Below, piece after piece: positions 1 to 5,498 of a stretch of 10,494 nucleotides of DNA; the stretch's first letter is position 1, and each line of letters opens with the position of its first letter. Source of the DNA: an uncultured bacterium. GTDB taxonomy: Bacteria > Bacteroidota > Bacteroidia > Bacteroidales > JACABE01. Where the stretch lies: contig CAIWDQ010000563.1 in NCBI GenBank assembly GCA_903911455.1, forward strand, positions 1-10,494. Reading direction: 5' to 3'. The translations under genes and the position numbers were made by a program. Under the pieces are notes generated by a model. That model saw nothing but the letters and a program-made list of their open reading frames with translations. It did no database searches and was not told the DNA's origin.

Positions 1-22
1 GGAAACCTGACAGGATGTATTT

Positions 23-90
23 CAAATCACCAAATCACTAAATCACTAAATCAAAAAATCACCAAATTCATAATTTATAATTCATAATTC
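23..90. repeat. Composite intergenic tandem repeat, copy 1
   Basis: This stretch has two parts. The first is a run of degenerate 8-bp units (CAAATCAC, CAAATCAC, TAAATCAC, TAAATCAA, AAAATCAC). The second is a run of 7-bp A/T units of the type TCATAAT or TTATAAT. Positions 58-90 are identical, base for base over 33 nt, to positions 495-527 in copy 2. A -7 box follows, as it does after the other two copies. Units of 8 and 7 bp are not multiples of three, and no gene covers them, so this is an intergenic element and not coding sequence. Confidence 0.85.
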
Positions 91-102
91 TTTTTTTATT
101 CG

Positions 103-110
103 TATCTTTG
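103..110 (+). promoter_or_regulatory. Bacteroidetes -7 promoter box for the MNT gene
   Basis: TATCTTTG matches the Bacteroidetes primary sigma consensus TAnnTTTG and lies 13 nt before the ATG at 124. That implies a very short 5' leader. No convincing TTTG -33 box is seen upstream; that region consists of the A/T repeat. The same octamer follows the other two repeat copies. Confidence 0.7.
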
Positions 111-123
111 TAAAAAAAATAGT

Positions 124-444
124 ATGAGTGATAAAACAATAATATTACAAGATTTAAAAAATCAATTGACTAATAGTTTTGGTAGTAATTTGGTTAATAT
201 TTTTTTATTTGGATCTCAGGCAATGAATACAGAGAATCCTGATTCGGATTATGATATTTTAATACTATTAAAAACTAAAGAAGACTGGCGAACCAAGAAT
301 AGGATAATTGATATATGTTATGATATAGATTTAAAACATGATATTTTAATTGATCCACACATCTTAGCAGAAGAAGAACTTAAGACAATAAGAGGAAAAC
401 AGCCTATTTTTATTAATGCAATGCTTAACGGAATAAAACTATGA
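124..444 (+). CDS. MNT-family nucleotidyltransferase (antitoxin-type, MntA-like), orphaned
   Basis: This 106-residue protein is a minimal nucleotidyltransferase of the DNA polymerase beta fold. The family signature GSx10DxD is intact: G30-S31 and D42-x-D44 inside FGSQAMNTENPDSDYDILI. A later acidic strand (D73 or D77 in HDILID) could supply the third metal ligand. In the MNT-HEPN (MntA/HepT) toxin-antitoxin family, such proteins neutralise a HEPN RNase by adding AMP to a tyrosine. The next reading frame starts at an ATG overlapping this stop (ATGA, 441-444), which is normal for the module, but that HEPN gene is reduced to a stub. Length and motif fit a complete, probably active enzyme. With no intact partner here, its present role is unknown. 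It could act on a HEPN toxin elsewhere or be decaying. The family call is firm; the AMP-transfer activity is inferred from the family. Confidence 0.88.
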   Translation: MSDKTIILQDLKNQLTNSFGSNLVNIFLFGSQAMNTENPDSDYDILILLKTKEDWRTKNRIIDICYDIDLKHDILIDPHILAEEELKTIRGKQPIFINAMLNGIKL

Positions 445-524
445 CACTGGATATTGACGACAGAAAAGAACTTATTAAATATAGAATGCAACAAATCACC
501 AAATTCATAATTTATAATTCATAA
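441..524 (+). pseudogene. Truncated HEPN-domain toxin gene (remnant of the MNT partner)
   Basis: An ATG overlapping the MNT stop codon opens a frame reading MTLDIDDRKELIKYRM. This resembles the first residues of HEPN-domain (UPF0332/HepT-type) proteins that partner MNT genes. After about 16 codons the frame runs into the intergenic repeat (from about 489) and stops at TAA 522-524, giving 27 residues where HEPN proteins usually have over 100. The four-helix HEPN core and its Rx4-6H RNase motif are missing. I infer a deletion with one end in the repeat, or a repeat insertion that replaced the rest. The N-terminal match is short, so the family assignment leans on gene order as well as sequence. 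Confidence 0.65.
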
Positions 525-536
525 TTCATAATTTAA
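489..536. repeat. Composite intergenic tandem repeat, copy 2
   Basis: This copy has two 8-bp units (CAACAAAT, CACCAAAT) and then 7-bp units (TCATAAT, TTATAAT, TCATAAT, TCATAAT). With the following promoter box it aligns without gaps to copy 3: 489-547 against 1147-1205 differ at 4 of 59 positions by eye. Its left edge coincides with the point where HEPN similarity ends. Confidence 0.85.
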
Positions 537-539
537 TTG

Positions 540-547
540 TATCTTTG
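540..547 (+). promoter_or_regulatory. Bacteroidetes -7 promoter box for the toxin-antitoxin operon
   Basis: TATCTTTG matches TAnnTTTG and lies 18 nt before the ATG at 566. It is part of the repeat-plus-promoter block conserved with 1198-1205. No clear -33 TTTG is visible. It would drive the two-gene antitoxin and toxin operon. Confidence 0.72.
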
Positions 548-565
548 CGTTTTAATAATTAAAAA

Positions 566-778
566 ATGAGAACAATTGAGCTTATAAAAGAAATCCAGAA
601 ATTGCCTTTGCAAAAGAGAATTTATGTGATTGAACAAACTATACATTCAATCCGCAAAAAAGAAGATAATAATCAGTTACGGAAAGCAGCTAATGCGTTG
701 CTATTGGATTATACAACAGATAGTGAGTTAACTGCTTTTACTAACCTAGATTATGCTGACTTTTATGAAACAAAGTGA
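566..778 (+). CDS. Antitoxin partner of a MazF/PemK toxin
   Basis: This 70-residue protein begins MRTIELIKEIQKLPLQKR, has a helical, charged middle and ends in an acidic, aromatic tail (TAFTNLDYADFYETK). I recognise the pattern as that of small Bacteroidetes proteins encoded just before MazF/PemK toxins. In such pairs the N-terminal part dimerises and may bind the operator, and the acidic tail covers the toxin's RNA-binding groove. The 3' end overlaps the toxin gene by 14 nt if the toxin starts at 765, which points to translational coupling. The leader before the ATG is A-rich (TTAAAAAATG) with no Shine-Dalgarno. The antitoxin role rests mainly on gene order and overlap. The specific DNA-binding fold is not evident from the sequence. 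Confidence 0.78.
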   Translation: MRTIELIKEIQKLPLQKRIYVIEQTIHSIRKKEDNNQLRKAANALLLDYTTDSELTAFTNLDYADFYETK

Positions 779-1112
779 GATATGGTTGATTAATTTAGAT
801 CCAACAATTGGAGCTGAAATCAAAAAGACACGTCCTGCAATTATCGTGAATGATGATTCATTAGGTAAATTACCCTTAAAAATAATAGTCCCAATTACCG
901 ATTGGAAAGATAAATATGAAATCGCACCATGGATGATACAAATTAATCCGACTAAAATTAATGGATTAACAAAGTTGTCAAGTGCTGATTGTTTTCAAGT
1001 TCGTTCAGTTTCAGAAGATAGATTTGTTAGAAAAATTGGTGTAGTTTCAAATACCATTATGGATGAGATTAGAATTGGACTTTCTAAAGTACTCTCAATT
1101 GATAACGAATAA
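765..1112 (+). CDS. MazF/PemK-family endoribonuclease toxin
   Basis: From the ATG at 765 the product has 115 residues and starts MKQSEIWLINLDPTIGAEIKK, the classic MazF/PemK opening (xEIWxxxLDPxxGxExxKTRP). The family's catalytic arginine lies in KTRP (R23), and the conserved threonine lies in VPITDW (T45). These correspond in position to R25 and T48 of Bacillus subtilis MazF. Family members are ribosome-independent, sequence-specific mRNA interferases that form dimers and are blocked by the cognate antitoxin encoded just upstream. An in-frame ATG at 753 would add MLTF. I prefer 765 because family members begin at the MKxxEIW motif. The protein looks full length with no missing catalytic residue, so the pair is probably functional. 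The RNA target site cannot be read from the sequence. Confidence 0.93.
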   Translation: MKQSEIWLINLDPTIGAEIKKTRPAIIVNDDSLGKLPLKIIVPITDWKDKYEIAPWMIQINPTKINGLTKLSSADCFQVRSVSEDRFVRKIGVVSNTIMDEIRIGLSKVLSIDNE

Positions 1113-1130
1113 ATTTTCATATCGTCATAT

Positions 1131-1194
1131 CACCAAATCGCCAAATCGCCAAATCACCAAATTCATAATTAATAATTCATAATTCATAATTTAA
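1131..1194. repeat. Composite intergenic tandem repeat, copy 3
   Basis: This copy has four 8-bp units (CACCAAAT, CGCCAAAT, CGCCAAAT, CACCAAAT) followed by four 7-bp units (TCATAAT, TAATAAT, TCATAAT, TCATAAT). It is the most regular of the three copies. It is followed by the same TATCTTTG box, with the segment between repeat and box (TTAATAGTATCTTTG) nearly identical to copy 2. The number of 8-bp units differs between copies, as expected if slippage occurs. Confidence 0.85.
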
Positions 1195-1197
1195 TAG

Positions 1198-1205
1198 TAT
1201 CTTTG
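1198..1205 (+). promoter_or_regulatory. Bacteroidetes -7 promoter box for the HsdR-N-like gene
   Basis: TATCTTTG matches TAnnTTTG and lies 16 nt before the ATG at 1222. A transcript starting about 7 nt downstream would have a leader of roughly 10 nt. That favours the ATG at 1222 over the in-frame TTG at 1216 as the start. Confidence 0.7.
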
Positions 1206-1221
1206 AACTCTTAAATTGAGT

Positions 1222-1677
1222 ATGCATAAATTAAATTTTCCTAACTATCAATTCAGGCTGAGTATTATGGACGATAAATCCATGATATTTGACGTAGTTA
1301 GAAAGAAGTTCGTAAGGCTAACAGACGAAGAATGGGTGAGGCAAAATTGCATTTCGTATTTAATAAACGAAAAACTTTGTCCTACGTCATTAATAGCTGT
1401 TGAAAAAGAATTGACACTGCATTCAATGAAAAGAAGAACTGATATTGTGGTGTATGACAATAAAGGAATGCCATTGTTGATAGTTGAATGTAAGGCGCCA
1501 TCAGTTAAAATAAGTCCTGAAGTTTTTGATCAGGCAGCCAGATATAATCTTACGTTAAAAGTAAATTATCTGATGGTAACTAATGGTTTGCAACATTATT
1601 GCTGCTTTATTGATCATCAAAAACAATCGTATGCATTTGTAGAAGAGATTCCTTTATATAAGGATTTATTAATATGA
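1222..1677 (+). CDS. Stand-alone type I restriction HsdR N-terminal domain protein (PD-(D/E)XK)
   Basis: Starting at the ATG at 1222 the product has 151 residues (MHKLNFPNYQFRL...). It matches the HSDR_N_2 type of domain: a helical opening with TDEEWVRQN, then the nuclease core RRTDIVVYDNKG...LLIVECKAP. The PD-(D/E)XK residues are visible as D74, E89 and K91. In type I restriction enzymes this domain is the DNA-cutting part of HsdR, but here no helicase, HsdM or HsdS follows. Small single-domain versions are common in Bacteroidetes genomes and have no well-established role. A DNA-cleaving or DNA-repair role is inferred only from the intact catalytic triad. An upstream in-frame TTG (1216) is less likely. 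The gene has the same repeat-promoter block upstream as the toxin-antitoxin genes. Confidence 0.87.
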   Translation: MHKLNFPNYQFRLSIMDDKSMIFDVVRKKFVRLTDEEWVRQNCISYLINEKLCPTSLIAVEKELTLHSMKRRTDIVVYDNKGMPLLIVECKAPSVKISPEVFDQAARYNLTLKVNYLMVTNGLQHYCCFIDHQKQSYAFVEEIPLYKDLLI

Positions 1678-1695
1678 AACGAATATAATACTAAA

Positions 1696-1736
1696 TCGTC
1701 ATTGCGAGCAAAGCGAAGCAATCTCAACAATGACGA
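1696..1736. repeat. GTCATTGCGAG-type dispersed palindromic repeat
   Basis: TCGTCATTG (1696-1704) is the exact reverse complement of CAATGACGA (1728-1736). The arms enclose 23 nt containing CGAGCAAAGCGAAGCAATCTC. This is the recognisable core GTCATTGCGAG...GCGAAGCAATCTC of an intergenic repeat seen in many bacterial genomes. It lies between the HsdR-N-like gene and the sugar nucleotidyltransferase. It is visibly more GC-rich than its surroundings and lacks a following T-run, so it does not look like a simple terminator. It could fold as a hairpin in RNA or DNA. Its function is unknown. Confidence 0.75.
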
Positions 1737-1769
1737 CATGGTTTAAATTAACCAAAATAAAAAGACGAA

Positions 1770-2489
1770 ATGAGAGCAATGATATTTGCAGCAGGTCTGG
1801 GAACGCGCCTAAGACCATTAACTGATAACAAACCTAAAGCGCTGGTTGAGGTCAATGGGAAACCAATGATCAGTTATGTTATTGATAAATTAACCTCTTC
1901 AGGTATAACAGATATTATTGTAAATGTTCATCATCATGCAGATCAATTGATAGATTATTTTGAACAAACACTTTTTGAAGCTGATATTGTAATTTCGGAC
2001 GAGAGTGACGAATTGCTTGATACAGGAGGAGGATTGAAAAAAGCAGAATGGTTTCTGAAAGGAGACGAACCTTTTTTGGTACATAATGTAGATATAATGT
2101 CGGATATAAATATTGATGAATTAATCTCAAATCATGTTCAAAACGAATCCTTAGCAACACTAGCAGTTAGAAGCAGGAAAAGTTCGCGCTATCTATTGTT
2201 TGATAATCATCATCAGTTAATCGGTTGGGAAAACGTTAAAACCCATGAATTAAAATATGCCAAACCTAAGAAAGGGGAGGTGCATTCGTATGCTTTTAGT
2301 GGGATTCAGATCATAGAACCAGAAATATTTCATTTGATTACCGAGCAAGGTAAGTTCTCAATGATTGATCTTTATCTGCGTCTTGCTGAAAATTATCATA
2401 TACGTTCTTACATACATGATTATTCTAATTGGATTGATCTGGGTACTGAGGAACAAATAAAAATAGCTGAAACTACATTCTTCAAATAG
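1770..2489 (+). CDS. Sugar-1-phosphate nucleotidyltransferase (MurU / mannose-1-phosphate guanylyltransferase-like)
   Basis: This 239-residue protein has the NTP_transferase signature at its start: AAGLGTRLRPLTDNKPKALV (residues 7-26), where the glycine-rich loop binds the nucleotide. Metal-binding acidic residues are visible as D108 in VHNVDI and D223 in WIDLGTEEQ. Enzymes of this fold transfer NMP from an NTP to a sugar 1-phosphate in the cytoplasm. The short length, with no C-terminal beta-helix, resembles MurU (MurNAc-1-phosphate uridylyltransferase of cell-wall recycling) and related guanylyltransferases. The substrate cannot be decided from sequence, and the AmgK-type kinase that would support MurU is not in the window. 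The next gene starts 11 nt downstream. No TAnnTTTG box is seen in the 92 nt upstream, so its promoter is unclear or it is read from the preceding gene. Confidence 0.88.
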   Translation: MRAMIFAAGLGTRLRPLTDNKPKALVEVNGKPMISYVIDKLTSSGITDIIVNVHHHADQLIDYFEQTLFEADIVISDESDELLDTGGGLKKAEWFLKGDEPFLVHNVDIMSDINIDELISNHVQNESLATLAVRSRKSSRYLLFDNHHQLIGWENVKTHELKYAKPKKGEVHSYAFSGIQIIEPEIFHLITEQGKFSMIDLYLRLAENYHIRSYIHDYSNWIDLGTEEQIKIAETTFFK

Positions 2490-2500
2490 AATAAATAAAA

Positions 2501-5326
2501 ATGAAAGAAAACTTCTTATTTAAAGTTGCCCAGCATATTTTTACTAATTATAATGATGATACTGAAAAGCTTTGCATCGTACTACCCAACCGTAGAGCAA
2601 GTTTGTTTCTGAGGAGATACATTGCCGAGAATGCAGGTAAAAATATATGGGCTCCTAAAATATATTCAATAGAAGATTTTATAGAAGCACTTTCGGAATA
2701 CCATTTGGCAGATAATGTATCACTGCTTTTTCATTTATATAAGATACATCAGGAATGCGAAGAATCTGATGCCCGTCCGTTTGATGATTTTATGAGTATG
2801 GGCGAGATATTGCTTCACGACTTTAATGAAGCAGATCTTTATATGGTTGATGTTGAAGGATTATATTCATATCTGTCGGAAGCTAAAGCTATAAGTTTAT
2901 GGAATCTGGATGGCCGTCCACTAAGCGATTTTCAAAAGAAATATCTTAAGTTTTATAATTCTCTTTTTTCGTATTATTCTAAACTTAAAGAAGTATTAGC
3001 ATCTCATTCTATTGCTTATCAGGGTATGATGTATCGTGAAGTTGCTAATACAATTCTTCAAAAAGCAGATAATAATGAATGGAATAAAATAATATTTGCA
3101 GGATTTAATGCACTAACCCGTTCTGAAGAAGAGATCATTAATTATTTAGTTAAAGAAAATAAAGCTGAGATACTTTGGGATGCCGACAAGTATTATGTGA
3201 ATAATACGATGCAGGAAGCCGGAAGATTTATCAGGAATTATATGGGCAAGTTATCAAATACCGAGTTTAAATGGTTGGAAGATAGATTTGCTACAGATGC
3301 TAAAGAGATAAATGTGATAGGTATTGCTCAGAAGATAGGGCAGGTTAAATATGCAGGAAGTATCCTTAAAGAATTATATTTGAAGAATGGTAATTTAGAT
3401 AATACTGCAATCGTCTTGAATGATGAGAGTCTATTGTTGCCTATGTTACATTCAATTCCTCCCGAGCTGGATGAGTTTAATGTTACGATGGGTTTATCTT
3501 TTAAGAATACTACTTTGTTTAGTTTGTTTGACAGTATTCTTTTCATGCATGAAAATAGACTACGACTTGCGCATTCTTCAACTGCTAAAGGCTTTTATTA
3601 TAAAGATGTAATTAAAGTTTTATCACATCCATATATTAAAAAGATTGCTCAGCTTGATGAATTAATATCAAGGATTTCTAAATCAAATAAGATAAGTTAT
3701 AAAGCCGAAGAACTCTTTGCAACAACTGCTAATGATCTCTTTAATGAAAATAGTTTAAGCTTTCTTTTTAATGTTTATTATAAATCTGGAGATATCATTA
3801 ATTGTCTTCATAAACTGATTGATATTTTAAAACAGCATTTAAAAGAAAACAATGCAGATATGTTAGAAAAAGAATATCTGTATCATTTTGCCAAACTATT
3901 ATTCAATCTAAATGCTATACCGGAGTTACATCAGTCATTTATAAAGATACAAACATTCCGAAAGATATTTAATAAACTTGCTACTATTGCAACCATTCCT
4001 TTCTACGGCGAACCTTTAAAAGGATTGCAGGTAATGGGTATGCTTGAAACCAGAACTCTTGACTTTGAAAATGTAATTTTACTCTCAGTTAACGAAGGTA
4101 TTTTGCCATCTTCAGGACTTGCGAATTCTTTTATCCCATTAGATATTAAAAAGGAGTTTGGTTTACCTGTATATCAGGATAAAGATGCAGTGTTTGCATA
4201 TCATTTTTATCGTTTATTGCAGCGGGCTTCTACAGTTTATATTCTTTATAATACTGAGAGTGATGATTTCTCAGGTGGTGATAAAAGTAGATTTATTTAT
4301 CAGCTTACCCATGAATTACCTGCCTATAATCAGAATATAAAAATAAATGAAACCCTGATGAATGTAAGTATTTCATCTGAATTAGATAAAAGACCAATAG
4401 AGATAACTAAAGATGAAACTATAAAAGCTATTTTATTACAGAAAGCAGTAAAAGGATTTTCAGCAAGTGCATTGAATACATACATTAACTGTAGTCTTCA
4501 GTTTTACTTTAAAAATATAGCAGATATTCAGGAACCTGATGAAGTTGAAGGTGTAATTGAGGCTAACACTTTAGGTTCTGTAATTCATGAAGTATTAAAG
4601 GAATTGTATAAACCTTATCTGGCAAGTATACTTACAGTTGAAATAATAGATTCAATGTTACCTAAAGTTAATCAACTTGTTGCTGATAAGTTTAAAGATA
4701 TTTATGTAGATGGTGATATTTCATTTGGCTTTAATCTACTTACTTCACAGATGTCTGCTGTTAATATTAATAATTACCTTGCTAATGAGAAGTCACAAAT
4801 ATATAAACTTAAAAAGGAGAATAAGCTTATTACTGTAAAATCTCTTGAAGAAAAGTATGAAACGATAATTGAAGTAAAAACCAATAATACAATACTTCCC
4901 GTAAAGCTTTTAGGTTATATTGACAGGGTGGATTCAACAGGGGAAACAATAAAAATTACTGATTATAAAACCGGCAAAACAGATAAGAATGAACTCAAAG
5001 TAGAAATACCTCTTGATATAATTACAGATAGTAAATATGCCAAAGCATTTCAGTTGATGATGTATTCTTTGCTTTATACAAAAGAAAAACCTGAAGATAA
5101 ATTACCGACAGAACCTGGGATTTTATCTTTTAGAAGTCTTGCAAATGGTTTTATGAAAATTAATTTTTCAGGTGAAGATATTATTACAAATCAATCTTTA
5201 TCAATGTTTGAAGATATATTAAAACAACTATTAACTGATATCTTTGATCCTAAATTATCCTTTAATCAGACATTAATTACAGATAATTGTAAGTATTGTA
5301 ATTATAAAGAAATTTGTGGAAGGTAA
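2501..5326 (+). CDS. AddB-like PD-(D/E)XK nuclease with iron-sulfur cysteines
   Basis: This 941-residue protein has the overall plan of the AddB/RexB side of AddAB recombination nucleases. A long helicase-like N-terminal part begins near VLPNRRASLFLRRYI and lacks a visible P-loop (no GKT/GKS there). A C-terminal RecB-type nuclease domain follows. In that domain H696 (GSVIHEVL), D808 (GYIDRVD), D821 and K823 (TDYKTGK) fit the PD-(D/E)XK active site. C664 together with C930, C933 and C939 (CKYCNYKEIC) matches the spacing of the 4Fe-4S cysteines in Bacillus AddB and related Cas4-type nucleases. In the family the enzyme processes double-strand DNA ends with an AddA helicase-nuclease for recombination. 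No addA lies in the window. It is 11 nt after the nucleotidyltransferase, so co-transcription is likely. It is longer than Cas4 and shorter than Firmicutes AddB (about 1,160 residues), as usual for Bacteroidetes homologues. Confidence 0.88.
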   Translation: MKENFLFKVAQHIFTNYNDDTEKLCIVLPNRRASLFLRRYIAENAGKNIWAPKIYSIEDFIEALSEYHLADNVSLLFHLYKIHQECEESDARPFDDFMSMGEILLHDFNEADLYMVDVEGLYSYLSEAKAISLWNLDGRPLSDFQKKYLKFYNSLFSYYSKLKEVLASHSIAYQGMMYREVANTILQKADNNEWNKIIFAGFNALTRSEEEIINYLVKENKAEILWDADKYYVNNTMQEAGRFIRNYMGKLSNTEFKWLEDRFATDAKEINVIGIAQKIGQVKYAGSILKELYLKNGNLDNTAIVLNDESLLLPMLHSIPPELDEFNVTMGLSFKNTTLFSLFDSILFMHENRLRLAHSSTAKGFYYKDVIKVLSHPYIKKIAQLDELISRISKSNKISYKAEELFATTANDLFNENSLSFLFNVYYKSGDIINCLHKLIDILKQHLKENNADMLEKEYLYHFAKLLFNLNAIPELHQSFIKIQTFRKIFNKLATIATIPFYGEPLKGLQVMGMLETRTLDFENVILLSVNEGILPSSGLANSFIPLDIKKEFGLPVYQDKDAVFAYHFYRLLQRASTVYILYNTESDDFSGGDKSRFIYQLTHELPAYNQNIKINETLMNVSISSELDKRPIEITKDETIKAILLQKAVKGFSASALNTYINCSLQFYFKNIADIQEPDEVEGVIEANTLGSVIHEVLKELYKPYLASILTVEIIDSMLPKVNQLVADKFKDIYVDGDISFGFNLLTSQMSAVNINNYLANEKSQIYKLKKENKLITVKSLEEKYETIIEVKTNNTILPVKLLGYIDRVDSTGETIKITDYKTGKTDKNELKVEIPLDIITDSKYAKAFQLMMYSLLYTKEKPEDKLPTEPGILSFRSLANGFMKINFSGEDIITNQSLSMFEDILKQLLTDIFDPKLSFNQTLITDNCKYCNYKEICGR

Positions 5327-5378
5327 TTTTTTAACAAAATAATTTGTAAATATTGTGTGAATAAATATATTTTTTTTG

Positions 5379-5386
5379 TATTTTTG
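5379..5386 (+). promoter_or_regulatory. Probable -7 promoter box for the first PNGase F-like gene
   Basis: TATTTTTG matches TAnnTTTG in the 172-nt gap after the AddB-like gene. A possible -33 element, TTG (5353-5355), is 23 nt upstream. The predicted transcript would have a leader of roughly 105 nt before the ATG at 5499, far longer than the leaders of the genes at 124, 566 and 1222. Because the region is very A/T-rich, chance matches are possible. Confidence 0.55.
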
Positions 5387-5433
5387 TAACCTAACTTTAC
5401 AATTGAATTTTATCTTCTTGCAACCACTGGCAA

Positions 5434-5451
5434 TCTTAGTTCATTCTAAGA
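5434..5451 (+). other. Small inverted repeat in the 5' leader
   Basis: TCTTAG (5434-5439) and CTAAGA (5446-5451) form a 6-bp stem with a 6-nt loop in the predicted leader of the gene at 5499. There is no T-run, and the stem is short. It may be a weak mRNA hairpin or a chance palindrome. The rest of the 5327-5498 gap is plain A/T-rich sequence ending in AATAAATAAATG with no Shine-Dalgarno. Confidence 0.3.
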
Positions 5452-5498
5452 CTTAATATGAATTAATTTTAATTTAATAAACAATTAATAATAAATAA

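Noticed and set aside
1..22. CCTGACAGG palindrome at 6-14 as the terminator of an upstream gene
   Set aside because: The arms are only 4 bp and no T-run follows. The sequence before it is outside the window, so it cannot be judged.
753..764. ATG at 753 as the MazF start
   Set aside because: It would add MLTF before the conserved MKxxEIW opening. Family members start at the position of 765, so 765 is preferred.
23..1194. Short regularly spaced repeats as a possible CRISPR array
   Set aside because: Units are 7-8 bp, contiguous and without unique spacers. They are simple tandem repeats.
1216..1221. TTG at 1216 as the start of the HsdR-N-like gene
   Set aside because: The ATG two codons later gives the usual MHKLNFP opening and fits the short leader after the -7 box.
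1248..1460. Minus-strand reading frame opposite the HsdR-N-like gene
   Set aside because: It lies wholly inside a well-supported + strand gene, has no recognisable domain and no promoter. Other frames opposite or within the genes at 1770, 2501 and 5499 were dropped for the same reason.
1674..1688. ATG overlapping the stop of the HsdR-N-like gene as a coupled downstream gene
   Set aside because: The frame is only MKRI and then stops, with no sign of a truncated family member.
5327..5498. Riboswitch or small RNA in the gap before the first PNGase F-like gene
   Set aside because: Apart from one weak 6-bp hairpin there is no conserved structure or recognisable motif.
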